Shown here: positions 42,384 through 52,222 of the stretch, piece after piece
Layout of the letters: each line of letters starts with the position of its first letter
Position numbering within the stretch: position 1 is the first letter of the stretch
Assembly (NCBI GenBank): GCA_016124615.1
Contig: WGNF01000002.1
Span: 1-64,000, forward strand
Source: Paracoccaceae bacterium
GTDB lineage: Bacteria > Pseudomonadota > Alphaproteobacteria > Rhodobacterales > Rhodobacteraceae
Direction of reading: 5' to 3'
Length of the DNA stretch: 64,000 nucleotides
Position numbers and translations under genes: made by a program
The notes under the pieces: model-generated
Told to the model about the DNA's origin: nothing
The model's input: the letters and a program-made list of their open reading frames with translations, nothing else
Database searches by the model: none

Positions 42384-44408
42384 ATGACCCTTTATCCGCA
42401 CCTGCTTGCACCGCTGGACCTTGGCCATGTGGTGCTGCCCAACCGCGTGTTGATGGGCTCGATGCATACCAACCTGGAGGAAACCCGCGACTGGAACCGG
42501 GTGGCCGAGTTCTATGCCACCCGCGCCCGCGGCGGCGTGGCGCTGATGGTAACCGGTGGTATGGCCCCGAACCGCGAGGGTGGGGTGTTTCCGGGCGCGG
42601 CCGGGCTGTTCACGCCGCAGGACATCGCCAACCACCGCATCGTGACCGACCGGACCCACGCGGCAGGCGGACGCATCGCGATGCAGATTCTGCACGCCGG
42701 TCGCTACGCCTATGGCCCGGAATGCGTGTCGGCCAGCGCGATCAAATCGCCGATCTCACCTTTCGCGCCGAAGGAACTGGACGAGGCGGGGATCGAAAAG
42801 CAGATCGCCGACATCGCCACCGCCGCCGCCCGCGCCCGCGAGGCCGGTTATGATGGCGTCGAGGTGATGGGGTCGGAAGGCTATTTCCTGAACCAGTTCC
42901 TTGTCACCCACACCAACAAGCGCACGGATCGTTGGGGCGGGCCTTATGAGAACCGGATGCGGCTACCGGTCGAGGTGGTCAAACGCGTGCGCGCCGCCGT
43001 GGGCGCGGATTTCATCGTCATCTACCGGATCTCGCTGATCGACCTCATTCCTGACGGCTCGACCTTCGACGAGGTGGTGACGCTGGCGAAGGCGATCGAG
43101 GCGGCAGGGGCCAGTATCCTGAACACCGGCATCGGCTGGCACGAGGCGCGGGTGCCGACCATCGCCACATCGGTGCCACGCGCGGCCTTCGCTTGGGTCA
43201 CGAAGAAGCTGATGGGGCAGGTCGCGATCCCGATCATCACCTCGAACCGGATCAACACGCCCGAGGTGGCCGAGGATGTGCTGGCCGAAGGCTGCGCCGA
43301 CATGGTCAGCATGGCGCGCCCCTTCCTTGCCGATCCCGATTTCGTGCGAAAGGCGGCCGAGGGGCGCGGCGCCGAAATCGCGCCCTGCATCGCCTGCAAT
43401 CAGGCCTGCCTTGACCATACGTTCAGCGGCAAGATCTCGACCTGTCTGGTCAACCCGCAGGCCTGCCATGAAACCGAGTTGCGCTATGAACCGACGACCT
43501 CGCCCAAGCGCATCGCCGTAGTCGGCGCCGGGCCCGCGGGCCTGTCGGCCGCGCTGACCGCCGCCGGGCGCGGGCACAGCGTGACGCTGTTCGACCGTGC
43601 CACCGAAATCGGCGGCCAGTTGAACATGGCCAAGGTCATCCCCGGCAAGGAAGAGTTTCACGGGCTGGTCGGCTGGTTCGCGACGATGGTCGCCAAGGCC
43701 GGGATCGAGATGCGGCTGGGGCAAGAGGCCGGGGTGGACGATCTGCGTGGCTTCGACGCGGTCATCGTCGCCACCGGCGTGGCCCCGCGCGACCCCGGCA
43801 TTCCGGGGCAGGACGGGCCGAACGTGGTCAGCTACATCGACGTGCTGCGCGGCAATGCGCCGGTCGGCAAGACGGTCGCCATCGTCGGCGCGGGCGGGAT
43901 CGGCTTCGACGTGGCCGAGTTCCTCGCCGAGGCGCATCACCCCACCACCGATCCCGACCTCTGGCGGCGCGAATGGGGCGTGGCCGATCCCGCCACCCGG
44001 CGCGGCGGTCTGGCGCCCGAGGGCCCCAACCCCGAGGCCCCGGCGCGGGTGGTGACGCTGCTTCAGCGCAAGCCGGAAAAGCCGGGCCGCAAGCTGGGCA
44101 AGACCACGGGCTGGATTCACCGCGCGACGCTGCAAATGAAGGGCGTCAAGATGATCGGCGGGGCGAATTACGAACGCATCGACGCCGCAGGCCTGCATGT
44201 CAGCTTTGGCCCGGCGCGCGAGACGCCACAGCTGATCGCGGCGGAAACCGTGGTGCTGTGCGCCGGGCAGGAACCGGCCCGCGGGCTGGCCGACCGGCTG
44301 GCGGCGGCGGGCATCGCGGCCCATGTCATCGGCGGCGCCGACGTGGCCGCCGAGCTTGATGCAAAGCGCGCGATTGATCAGGGCGCCCGGCTTGCCGCGA
44401 CGCTCTGA
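42384..44408 (+). CDS. NADPH-dependent 2,4-dienoyl-CoA reductase-like flavoenzyme (FadH/OYE family)
   Basis: 674 residues, full length. An FMN-binding TIM barrel (1-330: PNRVLMGSMHTNLEE; GYDGVEVMGSEGYFLNQFLV; KRTDRWGGPYENRM) is followed by a [4Fe-4S] Cys cluster (CIACNQACLDH...STCLVNP) and FAD/NADPH domains (RIAVVGAGPAGLSAALTAAG; VAIVGAGGIGFDVAEFLAE). E. coli FadH reduces 2,4-dienoyl-CoA during unsaturated fatty-acid oxidation; related enzymes act on other unsaturated substrates. The ATG at 42384 follows TGGGAGGCTTCG. A LysR gene follows and may regulate it. Confidence 0.9.
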   Translation: MTLYPHLLAPLDLGHVVLPNRVLMGSMHTNLEETRDWNRVAEFYATRARGGVALMVTGGMAPNREGGVFPGAAGLFTPQDIANHRIVTDRTHAAGGRIAMQILHAGRYAYGPECVSASAIKSPISPFAPKELDEAGIEKQIADIATAAARAREAGYDGVEVMGSEGYFLNQFLVTHTNKRTDRWGGPYENRMRLPVEVVKRVRAAVGADFIVIYRISLIDLIPDGSTFDEVVTLAKAIEAAGASILNTGIGWHEARVPTIATSVPRAAFAWVTKKLMGQVAIPIITSNRINTPEVAEDVLAEGCADMVSMARPFLADPDFVRKAAEGRGAEIAPCIACNQACLDHTFSGKISTCLVNPQACHETELRYEPTTSPKRIAVVGAGPAGLSAALTAAGRGHSVTLFDRATEIGGQLNMAKVIPGKEEFHGLVGWFATMVAKAGIEMRLGQEAGVDDLRGFDAVIVATGVAPRDPGIPGQDGPNVVSYIDVLRGNAPVGKTVAIVGAGGIGFDVAEFLAEAHHPTTDPDLWRREWGVADPATRRGGLAPEGPNPEAPARVVTLLQRKPEKPGRKLGKTTGWIHRATLQMKGVKMIGGANYERIDAAGLHVSFGPARETPQLIAAETVVLCAGQEPARGLADRLAAAGIAAHVIGGADVAAELDAKRAIDQGARLAATL

Positions 44409-44540
44409 GCCGCCGCCTCGCGTTTACCCCGCCTTCACCAATCCCTCGAATACCGCAGTATTGTCGGGTCAACTCCGCATTCTTGCCTGAATTGGGCTCA
44501 ATAAGCACTCCTAAGGTGCAGAGTTCGCATAGGGTAGACA

Positions 44541-45446
44541 ATGGACAGATTGACCGAAATGGAAGCCTTTGCCACGGTCGTAGACCAAGGCGGCTTCACC
44601 GATGCCGCGAAAAAGATGGGCATTTCGAAGTCGGCCGTGTCCAAGCATGTCTCGGCCCTCGAAGCGCGGCTTGGCGCCCGGCTTCTGAACCGCACTACCC
44701 GCCGCGTCAGCCCGACCGAAATCGGACTGGCCTACTACGATCGTGCCCGCCGGGTACTGAATGACGCGGGGGAAGCCGATGCCTTGGTGACCTCGATGCA
44801 GACGGCGCCCTCGGGCCTGCTGCGGATCTCTGTCGCGACGGATTTCGGCGTGAATCTGCTGTCGCCGGTGCTGGGCGACTTCCTGCTGGAATACCCCGAC
44901 ATCACGGTGAACATGGTCCTGAACAACCGCTTTGTCGAACTGATCTCGGAAGGGTTCGACATGGCGATTCGCATCGGCGAGCTGGAAGACAGCACGCTGC
45001 GCGCCCGCAAGCTGACCGACACCACGAAACGCATGATCGCCTCGCCGCGCTATTTCCAGAAATACGGGCGGCCCGAGAAGATCGACGACCTGAACGAACA
45101 CAAGCTGCTGCACTATTCCAATCAGGCCAACGGCAACGTCTGGAAGATCACCGCGCCCTCGGGCGAAAAGCGGCAGGTCCGCTCGGCCGGGTGGCTGACG
45201 GTGAACGACGGCCAGTCGCTGCTGCACGCGGCAATTTCGGGCCTCGGGATCGCCTACCTGCCCAGCTTCCTTTACCACGGCGCGATGAAAGAGGGTCTGG
45301 TCGAAGAGGCCATGCCGAGCCTGCCGATGGAGCTGATGGGCATCTACGCGGTTTATCCGCCCGGCCGCTTCACCCAGCCCAAGGTGCGCGCCTTCATCGA
45401 CTTTCTGGCCCGTCAGTTCACCGACAAGGGCCCCGACGTCTGGTAA
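44541..45446 (+). CDS. LysR-family transcriptional regulator
   Basis: 301 residues. HTH at about 5-60 (AFATVVDQGGFTDAAKKMGI, SKSAVSKHVSALEARLGARL), effector domain from about 90 (LLRISVATDFGVNLLSPVLG). The pattern resembles the CrgA/DsdC-like LysR subgroup. 132 bp downstream of the FadH-like gene on the same strand; target genes unknown. Confidence 0.92.
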   Translation: MDRLTEMEAFATVVDQGGFTDAAKKMGISKSAVSKHVSALEARLGARLLNRTTRRVSPTEIGLAYYDRARRVLNDAGEADALVTSMQTAPSGLLRISVATDFGVNLLSPVLGDFLLEYPDITVNMVLNNRFVELISEGFDMAIRIGELEDSTLRARKLTDTTKRMIASPRYFQKYGRPEKIDDLNEHKLLHYSNQANGNVWKITAPSGEKRQVRSAGWLTVNDGQSLLHAAISGLGIAYLPSFLYHGAMKEGLVEEAMPSLPMELMGIYAVYPPGRFTQPKVRAFIDFLARQFTDKGPDVW

Positions 45447-45467
45447 GATTTCCCCGCAGCGAAGGTG

Positions 45468-46418
45468 CTACTGGGTCGAGGTGATCATCACCTCGACCCT
45501 TCTGTTCAGCGTCCGCCCCGCGTCGGTCAGGTTCGTGGCGCGCGGCGCGAGATAGCCCACGCCTTCGGGGTCAAGCTGCGTGCGTTTGACGCCATAGCTC
45601 TGCACCAGCCTGTCGGCGACCGAGGCCGCGCGCTTCTTCGACAAGGCGATGTTGGTGTCGAGCGGGCCAGAGAAATCGGTGTGGCCCACCAACGCGACGC
45701 TGCGCGACGGGTCGGCCTTCAACCACGCCGCCAGCGCGGCAAGCGAGGCATAGTCGCCGGGGGCAAGATCGGCAGAGCCGCTGTCGAATTGCAGATCGTC
45801 CAGCGCGACCGACCCACCGACGGTCAGCTGTGTGATCAGATCGCCCGCGGGCACGGTGGGCGCAGGCGGGGGGGCAGCGGCGGCAGGCGCCGGTTCCGGC
45901 GGCGGCGGGGCAGCCTCTTCCGGATCGCCGCCGACCTGCGTGACCTGAACAAAGCCCGCGTCGGAACTGCGGCTGACCAGCAGCGACACATATTCCGGCC
46001 CGCCCTGCCCCGCCCGCCGAGCCGACAGAAAACGAAAATCGCCAAGGTCCACGTGCATCTCAGGCTCCGGCAGCACGGCGGTGCCATAGCGGAAGTCGAA
46101 GCCGCCGCAGGCGTCAGCGAGGCAGTCGAACAGCATCTGAAACCCATCCGCCGCAAGCTGATCGCGCAGCGGCGCCAGGATTTGCAGCGTGGTCAGCGTG
46201 CCGTTGCCCAGCCGCCAGGCGGTGCGGTGCAGCGGCCCCTCGACCGCCAGCGTCGGGATGTGGCCATCGGTCCAGGGGCCGACCGGCAAGGCATAACTGC
46301 CCAGCGCCTCGTCATGCCGCGCCGCCGCCACGGCGGGGGCGGGAAAGGTCAGCGAAATCGCCTGCGCGCCGACCGGGGTCAGGGCCAGCGCCAGTGCAAG
46401 ACCGGCGGCAAAGGTCAC
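45468..46418 (-). CDS. OmpA-family outer-membrane/peptidoglycan-binding protein
   Basis: 316 residues. Signal peptide (FAAGLALALALTPVGAQA), an N-terminal domain of about 140 residues with a Cys pair (LFDCLADACGG), a Pro/Ala linker near 150-170, and a C-terminal OmpA peptidoglycan-binding domain (DSGSADLAPGDYASL; VALVGHTDFSGPLDTNIALS; LNRRVEVMI). It links the outer membrane to the wall. Its ATG overlaps the stop of the preceding AhpD-type gene, so it ends a four-gene overlapping operon. Confidence 0.88.
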   Translation of the reverse strand: MTFAAGLALALALTPVGAQAISLTFPAPAVAAARHDEALGSYALPVGPWTDGHIPTLAVEGPLHRTAWRLGNGTLTTLQILAPLRDQLAADGFQMLFDCLADACGGFDFRYGTAVLPEPEMHVDLGDFRFLSARRAGQGGPEYVSLLVSRSSDAGFVQVTQVGGDPEEAAPPPPEPAPAAAAPPPAPTVPAGDLITQLTVGGSVALDDLQFDSGSADLAPGDYASLAALAAWLKADPSRSVALVGHTDFSGPLDTNIALSKKRAASVADRLVQSYGVKRTQLDPEGVGYLAPRATNLTDAGRTLNRRVEVMITSTQ

Positions 46419-47011
46419 CGGGCCTGCCCGTGATAGGCGTCGTTGGGCTGCATGTCGGTGGCCGAGGCCAGCCGGTTGGTCATGTTGTAGAACCCCGCCA
46501 CGGCGCCGATATCCCAGATGTCGCGGTCGCTGAACCCGGCGGCGCGCAGGGCGGCGCGGTCGGGTTCGTCCATCCGGGCGGGCGTCTCGGTCAGCTTGGC
46601 GGCGAAATCCAGCATCGCACGCTGACGCGGCGACAGCGGCGCGGCGCGGTAGTTCATCACCATCGCTTCGCCCAGCTTCGCATCGCCCGACAGCGCGCGC
46701 ACCGCCGCGCCGTGCGCAACCTGACAGTACCAGCAGCGGTTGATCGACGACACCACCACCGCGATCATCTCGCGTTCCAGCTTGCTCAGGCCCGACTCCG
46801 CCAGCATCAGATCGTTGTACATTGCGGTGAAGGCGTTCAGCTTGGCGATGTCGAAGGCATAGGCACGCAGCACGTTCGGCACCATGCCCAGCTTGTCCTC
46901 GCAGATCGCGAAATACTTCGCGGTCGCTTCGGGCAGCGGATCGACCATCGGCAGGTTCAGCGCGGTCGGAAGGGGGTCTTTGGTCAACGGCGCCAACCTC
47001 TTGCGGTTCAC
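46415..47011 (-). CDS. Peroxidase-related/AhpD-like carboxymuconolactone-decarboxylase-family protein
   Basis: 198 residues. All-helical AhpD fold; the redox motif is SSINRCWYCQVAHGAAVRAL (C-x2-C with downstream His). LSPRQRAMLDFAAKLTETP is also typical. Such proteins are small peroxidases or lactone decarboxylases. Overlaps both neighbours by four bases (ATGA). Confidence 0.88.
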   Translation of the reverse strand: MNRKRLAPLTKDPLPTALNLPMVDPLPEATAKYFAICEDKLGMVPNVLRAYAFDIAKLNAFTAMYNDLMLAESGLSKLEREMIAVVVSSINRCWYCQVAHGAAVRALSGDAKLGEAMVMNYRAAPLSPRQRAMLDFAAKLTETPARMDEPDRAALRAAGFSDRDIWDIGAVAGFYNMTNRLASATDMQPNDAYHGQAR

Positions 47012-47709
47012 TTCATGCGGTAGTGATAGTGTCCCACAACCGTCATCCCGAGGGAAGCATAGAGCGCGCGCGCCCCGGCGTTGGCTTCGGTCACGACCAG
47101 TGAAAATGTCGTGGCCCCGGCGGCCTGCGCCCAGTTTGCGGCGGCGCGCAGCATGTGGGCGGCAGCTTTCTGCCGACGCAGGTCCGGTGCCACCTCCAGC
47201 GCATGGGCCATCACGGTATCGCCGTGGATCGCCACGAACCCGGCCCCGGCCGGGCGATCCGCGGCGCGGGCAAGGATCGAGGTTTTCGGCCCCGCCACGC
47301 GATCCATCACCGCCAGCCGCCCCGGCCCGATGCGGCCCGCCGCCCAGATCTCGCGCTGGATCGCCAGCGGCGGCCAGATCGTGAAGGCGGCAAGGTAGGG
47401 CAGCGCGCCGGTCATCGCCGCCACCGGTGCCGCATAGGCCACCACCGGATCAATGACCCGGTAGCCTTGCGCCGCCAGCATCGCGTCAAGCGCCTCTTCG
47501 CCGTCGCGGATCATCACCAGCGGCGCCTGGCCCAGCGACATCTGCATCGCCTCCATGCCCGCAATGTCGGCTTCGGTCGCCGCCGCCTCGGCCGTCGCGG
47601 CCGAAACGCGCTTGCCGCCGCCCCGCCCCTCGCGGATCAGCCAGGGGCCCACGCGGTGCAGCGCGGCGGCGGGCCAGGTTGCCTCCAGCGCGTCGAAAAG
47701 GGCGGTCAT
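47008..47709 (-). CDS. GNAT-family N-acetyltransferase
   Basis: 233 residues. C-terminal GNAT core: HALEVAPDLRRQKAAAHMLR (motif A, Q/R-x2-A variant) and SLVVTEANAGARALYASLGM; the N-terminal half is a diverged GNAT-like region, so it may be a tandem-GNAT protein. Acceptor unknown. ATGA overlaps on both sides place it in the cinA operon. Confidence 0.85.
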   Translation of the reverse strand: MTALFDALEATWPAAALHRVGPWLIREGRGGGKRVSAATAEAAATEADIAGMEAMQMSLGQAPLVMIRDGEEALDAMLAAQGYRVIDPVVAYAAPVAAMTGALPYLAAFTIWPPLAIQREIWAAGRIGPGRLAVMDRVAGPKTSILARAADRPAGAGFVAIHGDTVMAHALEVAPDLRRQKAAAHMLRAAANWAQAAGATTFSLVVTEANAGARALYASLGMTVVGHYHYRMK

Positions 47710-48431
47710 GCCGGGGTCACCACGGCGGCCAGCCGGATCATTGCCGCATCCAGCCGCGCCGCGTCGGTGCCGCGCACCACAAGGTTGGTGCCATAGGCGC
47801 CATCCCTGACGAAGGGGTAAGAGCCGAACGTGAGATCGGCGAATTCCAGCGCCAGATCGGCCAGCGGTTTGGCAATCTCGCCCTCGCCGCGCATCACCCG
47901 CAGGCTTTGCGACAAAAGCGGATCGCCCCCCGTCAGTGTCGGCAGCACCGAGGCCAGCATCGCTTCGAAAATGTTGGGCACACCCGCCATCACATGCACG
48001 TTGCCCAGCGAAAACCCCGGTGCCCGGCTGATCGGGTTGTCGATCAGGCGCGCGCCATCGGGAATGCGTGCCATCCGCAGCCGTGCCGCGTTAAGCTCGG
48101 TTCCGCTGCGGGCATAATGCGCTTCAAGGATCGCGCGGGCGTCGTCGCGCACCCCGATCGGCACACCGAAGGCGGCGGCGATCGCCTCGGCGGTGATGTC
48201 GTCATGCGTCGGGCCGATCCCGCCCGAGGTGAACACCTCGTCATAAGCCGCCCTGAGCGCGTTCACCGCCGCGATGATGGCGGCCTGATCGTCAGCCACC
48301 ACGCGCGCCTCTTTCAGCACGATGCCGTGCCGGGTCAACTCCCCGGCCAGATGGTACATGTTCGAGTCGCGCGTGCGCCCCGACAGGATTTCATCGCCGA
48401 TGACCAGCATCGCGGCGGTGGGGTTCGGCAT
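47706..48431 (-). CDS. CinA N-terminal / molybdopterin-binding-domain protein
   Basis: 241 residues. AAMLVIGDEILSGRTRDSN, DEVFTSGGIGPTHDDITAEA and GNVHVMAGVPNIFEAML identify the COG1058/MoaB-like domain shared with CinA. In CinA this domain hydrolyses ADP-ribose or FAD; the C-terminal NMN-deamidase domain is absent here, normal for the short form. First gene of the overlapping operon; divergent from map. Confidence 0.9.
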   Translation of the reverse strand: MPNPTAAMLVIGDEILSGRTRDSNMYHLAGELTRHGIVLKEARVVADDQAAIIAAVNALRAAYDEVFTSGGIGPTHDDITAEAIAAAFGVPIGVRDDARAILEAHYARSGTELNAARLRMARIPDGARLIDNPISRAPGFSLGNVHVMAGVPNIFEAMLASVLPTLTGGDPLLSQSLRVMRGEGEIAKPLADLALEFADLTFGSYPFVRDGAYGTNLVVRGTDAARLDAAMIRLAAVVTPA

Positions 48432-48569
48432 GGCGGCTCTCCGATACGGCTACTGCCGGGGTATAGGCCCCGGCACGGGCGCTTTCAAACCCCCTGCCCT
48501 GCGGGTCTGGCCAATCCGGTGCAGTTTGACTATCTAGAAGCCGGAACAAGGACAAGCGAGAGACCCGAG

Positions 48570-49379
48570 GTGGACGAAACGCGGGGCCGCATCACGCGGG
48601 ACGGCATACGGATTTACGAGGCGGAGGATTTCGCCGGAATGCGCGCAGCCGGACGGGTTGCGGCACAGATCCTTGATGAGGTTGCGCCACTGGTGCAGGT
48701 CGGCGCCACCACCGAGGCGCTGGATGCGTTCATCGAGCAGCGCGTGGGCGAACTGGGCGCGGTTTCGGCGACCATCGGTTACAAGGGCTACAAGCACGCC
48801 TCGTGCATCTCGGTGAACCATGTCGTCTGCCACGGGATTCCGGGGCCGAAGGTGCTGAAGGACGGCGACATCCTGAACATCGACGTGACGGTGATCCTCG
48901 ATGGCTGGTTCGGCGATACCAGCCGGATGTATGTGGCCGGTGCGCTGGCGCGGAAATCGGAACGGCTGATTCAGGTCACGCATGACGCGCTGTTCAAGGG
49001 CATCGCGGCGGTGGCGCCCGGCAACACCTTCGGCGACATCGGTCATGCTATCCAGAGCTTCGTCGAAGCCAACCGGATGAGCGTGGTGCGCGATTTCTGT
49101 GGCCACGGGCTGGGGCGCGTTTTCCACGCGCCGCCGAACGTGCTGCACTACGGCCGCGCGGGCACTGGCCCGGTGCTGGAAGAGGGCATGATCTTCACCA
49201 TCGAACCGATGGTGAACCTCGGCCGCCCCGAAACCAAGGTGCTCGCCGACGACTGGACCGCCGTGACGCGCGACAAATCGCTGTCGGCACAGTTCGAGCA
49301 TTCGGTGGGTGTCACGGCAACGGGCTGCGAGATCTTCACGCTGTCGCCCGCGGGCAAGTTCCACCCGACCTGGGGCTGA
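48570..49379 (+). CDS. map: Methionine aminopeptidase, type I
   Basis: 269 residues. It removes N-terminal Met from new proteins. Metal ligands in order: DILNIDVTVILDGWFGDTSR (two Asp), CGHGLGRVFH (His), EEGMIFTIEPMV (Glu) and LSAQFEHSVGV (Glu). The GTG at 48570 gives a VDETRGRITRDGIRIYE opening, typical of related proteins, and is preceded by a GAGAG site; the ORF-track start nearly 300 codons upstream is in an antisense shadow of cinA. Confidence 0.95.
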   Translation: MDETRGRITRDGIRIYEAEDFAGMRAAGRVAAQILDEVAPLVQVGATTEALDAFIEQRVGELGAVSATIGYKGYKHASCISVNHVVCHGIPGPKVLKDGDILNIDVTVILDGWFGDTSRMYVAGALARKSERLIQVTHDALFKGIAAVAPGNTFGDIGHAIQSFVEANRMSVVRDFCGHGLGRVFHAPPNVLHYGRAGTGPVLEEGMIFTIEPMVNLGRPETKVLADDWTAVTRDKSLSAQFEHSVGVTATGCEIFTLSPAGKFHPTWG

Positions 49380-49382
49380 TCC

Positions 49383-49730
49383 TCAGTCTACCGGCCGGAT
49401 CAGCTTGCGTTCCAGCACGCGCAGCACCTGCGCCAGATCGTGGCCGCGGCGCAGCACCTGACCATCCTGTGCGATGACGGCATAAAGGCCCTGCTTCGCG
49501 CGCAGCTTCGGCCGCTTCTCGATCCGGTACAGCGGCACCTCGGCGGTGCGGCGGAAGACCGAGAACACCGCCACCTCGCGCAGGCAGGAAATGCCGTAGT
49601 CGCGCCATTCACCGGCGGCGACCATGCGGCCATAGACCGTCAGAATCGCACCAAGCTCGCGCCGGTCAAACGCGACCTGTTCGGGCACGGGGGCGTGCAG
49701 GGGCAGAAACGTCGGCGTCTGGACCGTCAT
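49383..49730 (-). CDS. DUF2794-domain protein
   Basis: 115 residues, normal for this alphaproteobacterial family: FDRRELGAILTVYGRMVAAG, EWRDYGISCLREVAVFSVFR, EKRPKLRAKQGLYAVIA, then a C-terminal helix. Function unknown; soluble. It ends three bases from the map stop (convergent). Confidence 0.9.
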   Translation of the reverse strand: MTVQTPTFLPLHAPVPEQVAFDRRELGAILTVYGRMVAAGEWRDYGISCLREVAVFSVFRRTAEVPLYRIEKRPKLRAKQGLYAVIAQDGQVLRRGHDLAQVLRVLERKLIRPVD

Positions 49731-49824
49731 TGTGACAGAGTGCCCGTGCCGTTGTCACAAATCAAGCCGCGCCGAGGTCTTGCCATGATCTGCCTTGAAA
49801 GTGCCCCGCCACCCCCGCAATTCC

Positions 49825-49953
49825 GCCCGGTTTGGCCGCCATACAGAAGGGATAGCGGGAAACGCTAACCCGGTGCCACAGTCAACAGCCCCCACCCAGT
49901 TGCGACACCGGGGCTTGAACGAGGGAACCTCCGTCCTCCGGGACGGAGGTTTT
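49825..49953 (+). ncRNA. Candidate small RNA ending in intrinsic terminator
   Basis: The plus strand of this 370-bp gap (49731-50101) contains a stem CCCGGTG/CACCGGG (49869-49875 with 49906-49912) with pairing inside, then a perfect 11-bp stem AACCTCCGTCC/GGACGGAGGTT with a TCCG loop (49926-49951), followed by TTTCGCG. No plus-strand gene precedes it for more than 400 bp. This fits a standalone structured RNA; its class (e.g. a 6S-like RNA) cannot be assigned by eye. The left limit is approximate. Confidence 0.35.
49926..49953 (+). terminator. Strong hairpin with short T-run
   Basis: AACCTCCGTCC-TCCG-GGACGGAGGTT is a perfect 11-bp stem, followed by two further Ts. It may end the candidate small RNA. 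The remaining sequence to 50101 shows only the ribosome site of the next gene. Confidence 0.6.
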
Positions 49954-50101
49954 CGCGTTTGATCGGGACAATTCAACCTGTCAGAACCGGTCCCGCGCAA
50001 TGACATTCGCGTGACCCTTTCCGCCTGCGACGGTGGCGACCCTTTCGGCGTGCCCGCCCGTGGGTATAGTCCCGCCAGCGAAACCGCCCGGAGGCAGCCC
50101 G

Positions 50102-50536
50102 TTGAAACCGATCGCAAACACCCTTGCCCTGAGTCTGATGCTCGTCGCGGGGATCGCGCTTGCCAAGGAGGGCGTGAAGGATCCCGGCGTGAAGCTGCGC
50201 ATGGAAACGATGGATGCGATGGCGCTGAACCTGAAGCTTCTGGCCAACATGGCGGCGGGCAAGATGGACTTCAACGCGGGCGATGCCGACACCGCCAAGG
50301 CCGCCGTTCTGGCGGCGACAAAGAAGATCCCCGACGTCTTCAAGGGCCATGACGTCGACCCGGCCAGCGACGCGCTGCCGGTGGTCTGGACCCAGTGGGA
50401 CGACTTCACCAAGAAGGCCGACGCCACGCACATGGCGGTGGCGCTGATCGACACGGACACGCAGGATCAGCTCAAGACCAGCCTCGGGCAGGTGGCGCAG
50501 GCCTGCAAGACCTGCCACACCACCTACCGCAACTGA
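50102..50536 (+). CDS. Cytochrome c'-like (class II c-type) protein
   Basis: 144 residues starting at a TTG (50102) that has CGGAGGC eight bases upstream. The longer ORF-track ATG start has no such site and does not give a clean signal peptide. Signal peptide LALSLMLVAGIALAK, then a four-helix bundle and the C-terminal haem motif ACKTCHTTYRN, the position typical of cytochrome c'/c-556. Periplasmic haem protein; roles in this class include NO binding and electron transfer. Confidence 0.9.
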   Translation: MKPIANTLALSLMLVAGIALAKEGVKDPGVKLRMETMDAMALNLKLLANMAAGKMDFNAGDADTAKAAVLAATKKIPDVFKGHDVDPASDALPVVWTQWDDFTKKADATHMAVALIDTDTQDQLKTSLGQVAQACKTCHTTYRN

Positions 50537-50812
50537 TCAGCCACAGATCAGCTTGGTGATACGGTCGTATTGGTCGACCTGAACCAGCGTGCGCAGCGGG
50601 TTGCTGTCTGTCGGCATCGCATCGCCGGGGTGCATGATCCGGATCGGACCGTTCACAGCCATCGGGTCGATCCCGCCGAATGGCTGACCGGTCAGCTTGG
50701 TCAACGACGACATCCCGCAGGTGTCGGCGGCCGGGGTCTGGGTGGTGTCGGCAACGGCGACCTGCGCCGCAAAAGTCAGCGCGAAGGCGATGGCAAGGCG
50801 GGCGGGTTTCAT
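50537..50812 (-). CDS. I78-family peptidase-inhibitor-like protein
   Basis: 91 residues from the ATG at 50812: signal peptide (LAIAFALTFAAQVAVA), then DTCGMSSLTKLTGQPFGG, PIRIMHPGDAMPTDSNPLRT and YDRITKLICG, matching the short I78 inhibitor pattern with a Cys pair. Probably periplasmic. Its stop abuts the end of the cytochrome gene (convergent). Target protease unknown. Confidence 0.8.
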   Translation of the reverse strand: MKPARLAIAFALTFAAQVAVADTTQTPAADTCGMSSLTKLTGQPFGGIDPMAVNGPIRIMHPGDAMPTDSNPLRTLVQVDQYDRITKLICG

Positions 50813-50994
50813 TGGTCGTCTCCCAAAATCCGCCCGCATTTACCGCCGCCTCTGTCGTCGCCGCAAGCCCCCTGCAAGCCGCACCCCCGGCAGCACCGCA
50901 CCGAATTCCATCACGTCGCAGAGAGCAGCCCCGGCGGTTGCATCGCCGACCGGTTTGCCGCAGTCTGCCGACGCAAAACTGGGGGAGGATGAAC

Positions 50995-52125
<1,131 letters not shown>

Positions 52126-52129
52126 GGTC

Positions 52130-52211
52130 CTAAGATCTGCTGCATCCATCAAGTCCAATTGGCTTGACCCATAGAGATCTTAGTGGTCTTATAAAGAAAA
52201 TACTAAGATCT
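52130..52211. repeat. Three CTAAGATCT sites upstream of the ATPase gene
   Basis: CTAAGATCT at 52130-52138, its reverse complement AGATCTTAG at 52175-52183, and CTAAGATCT again at 52203-52211. The last ends 11 bp before the ATG at 52223. The palindromic core AGATCT and alternating orientation suggest regulator binding. Confidence 0.6.
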
Positions 52212-52222
52212 GAAAGGCTTCT

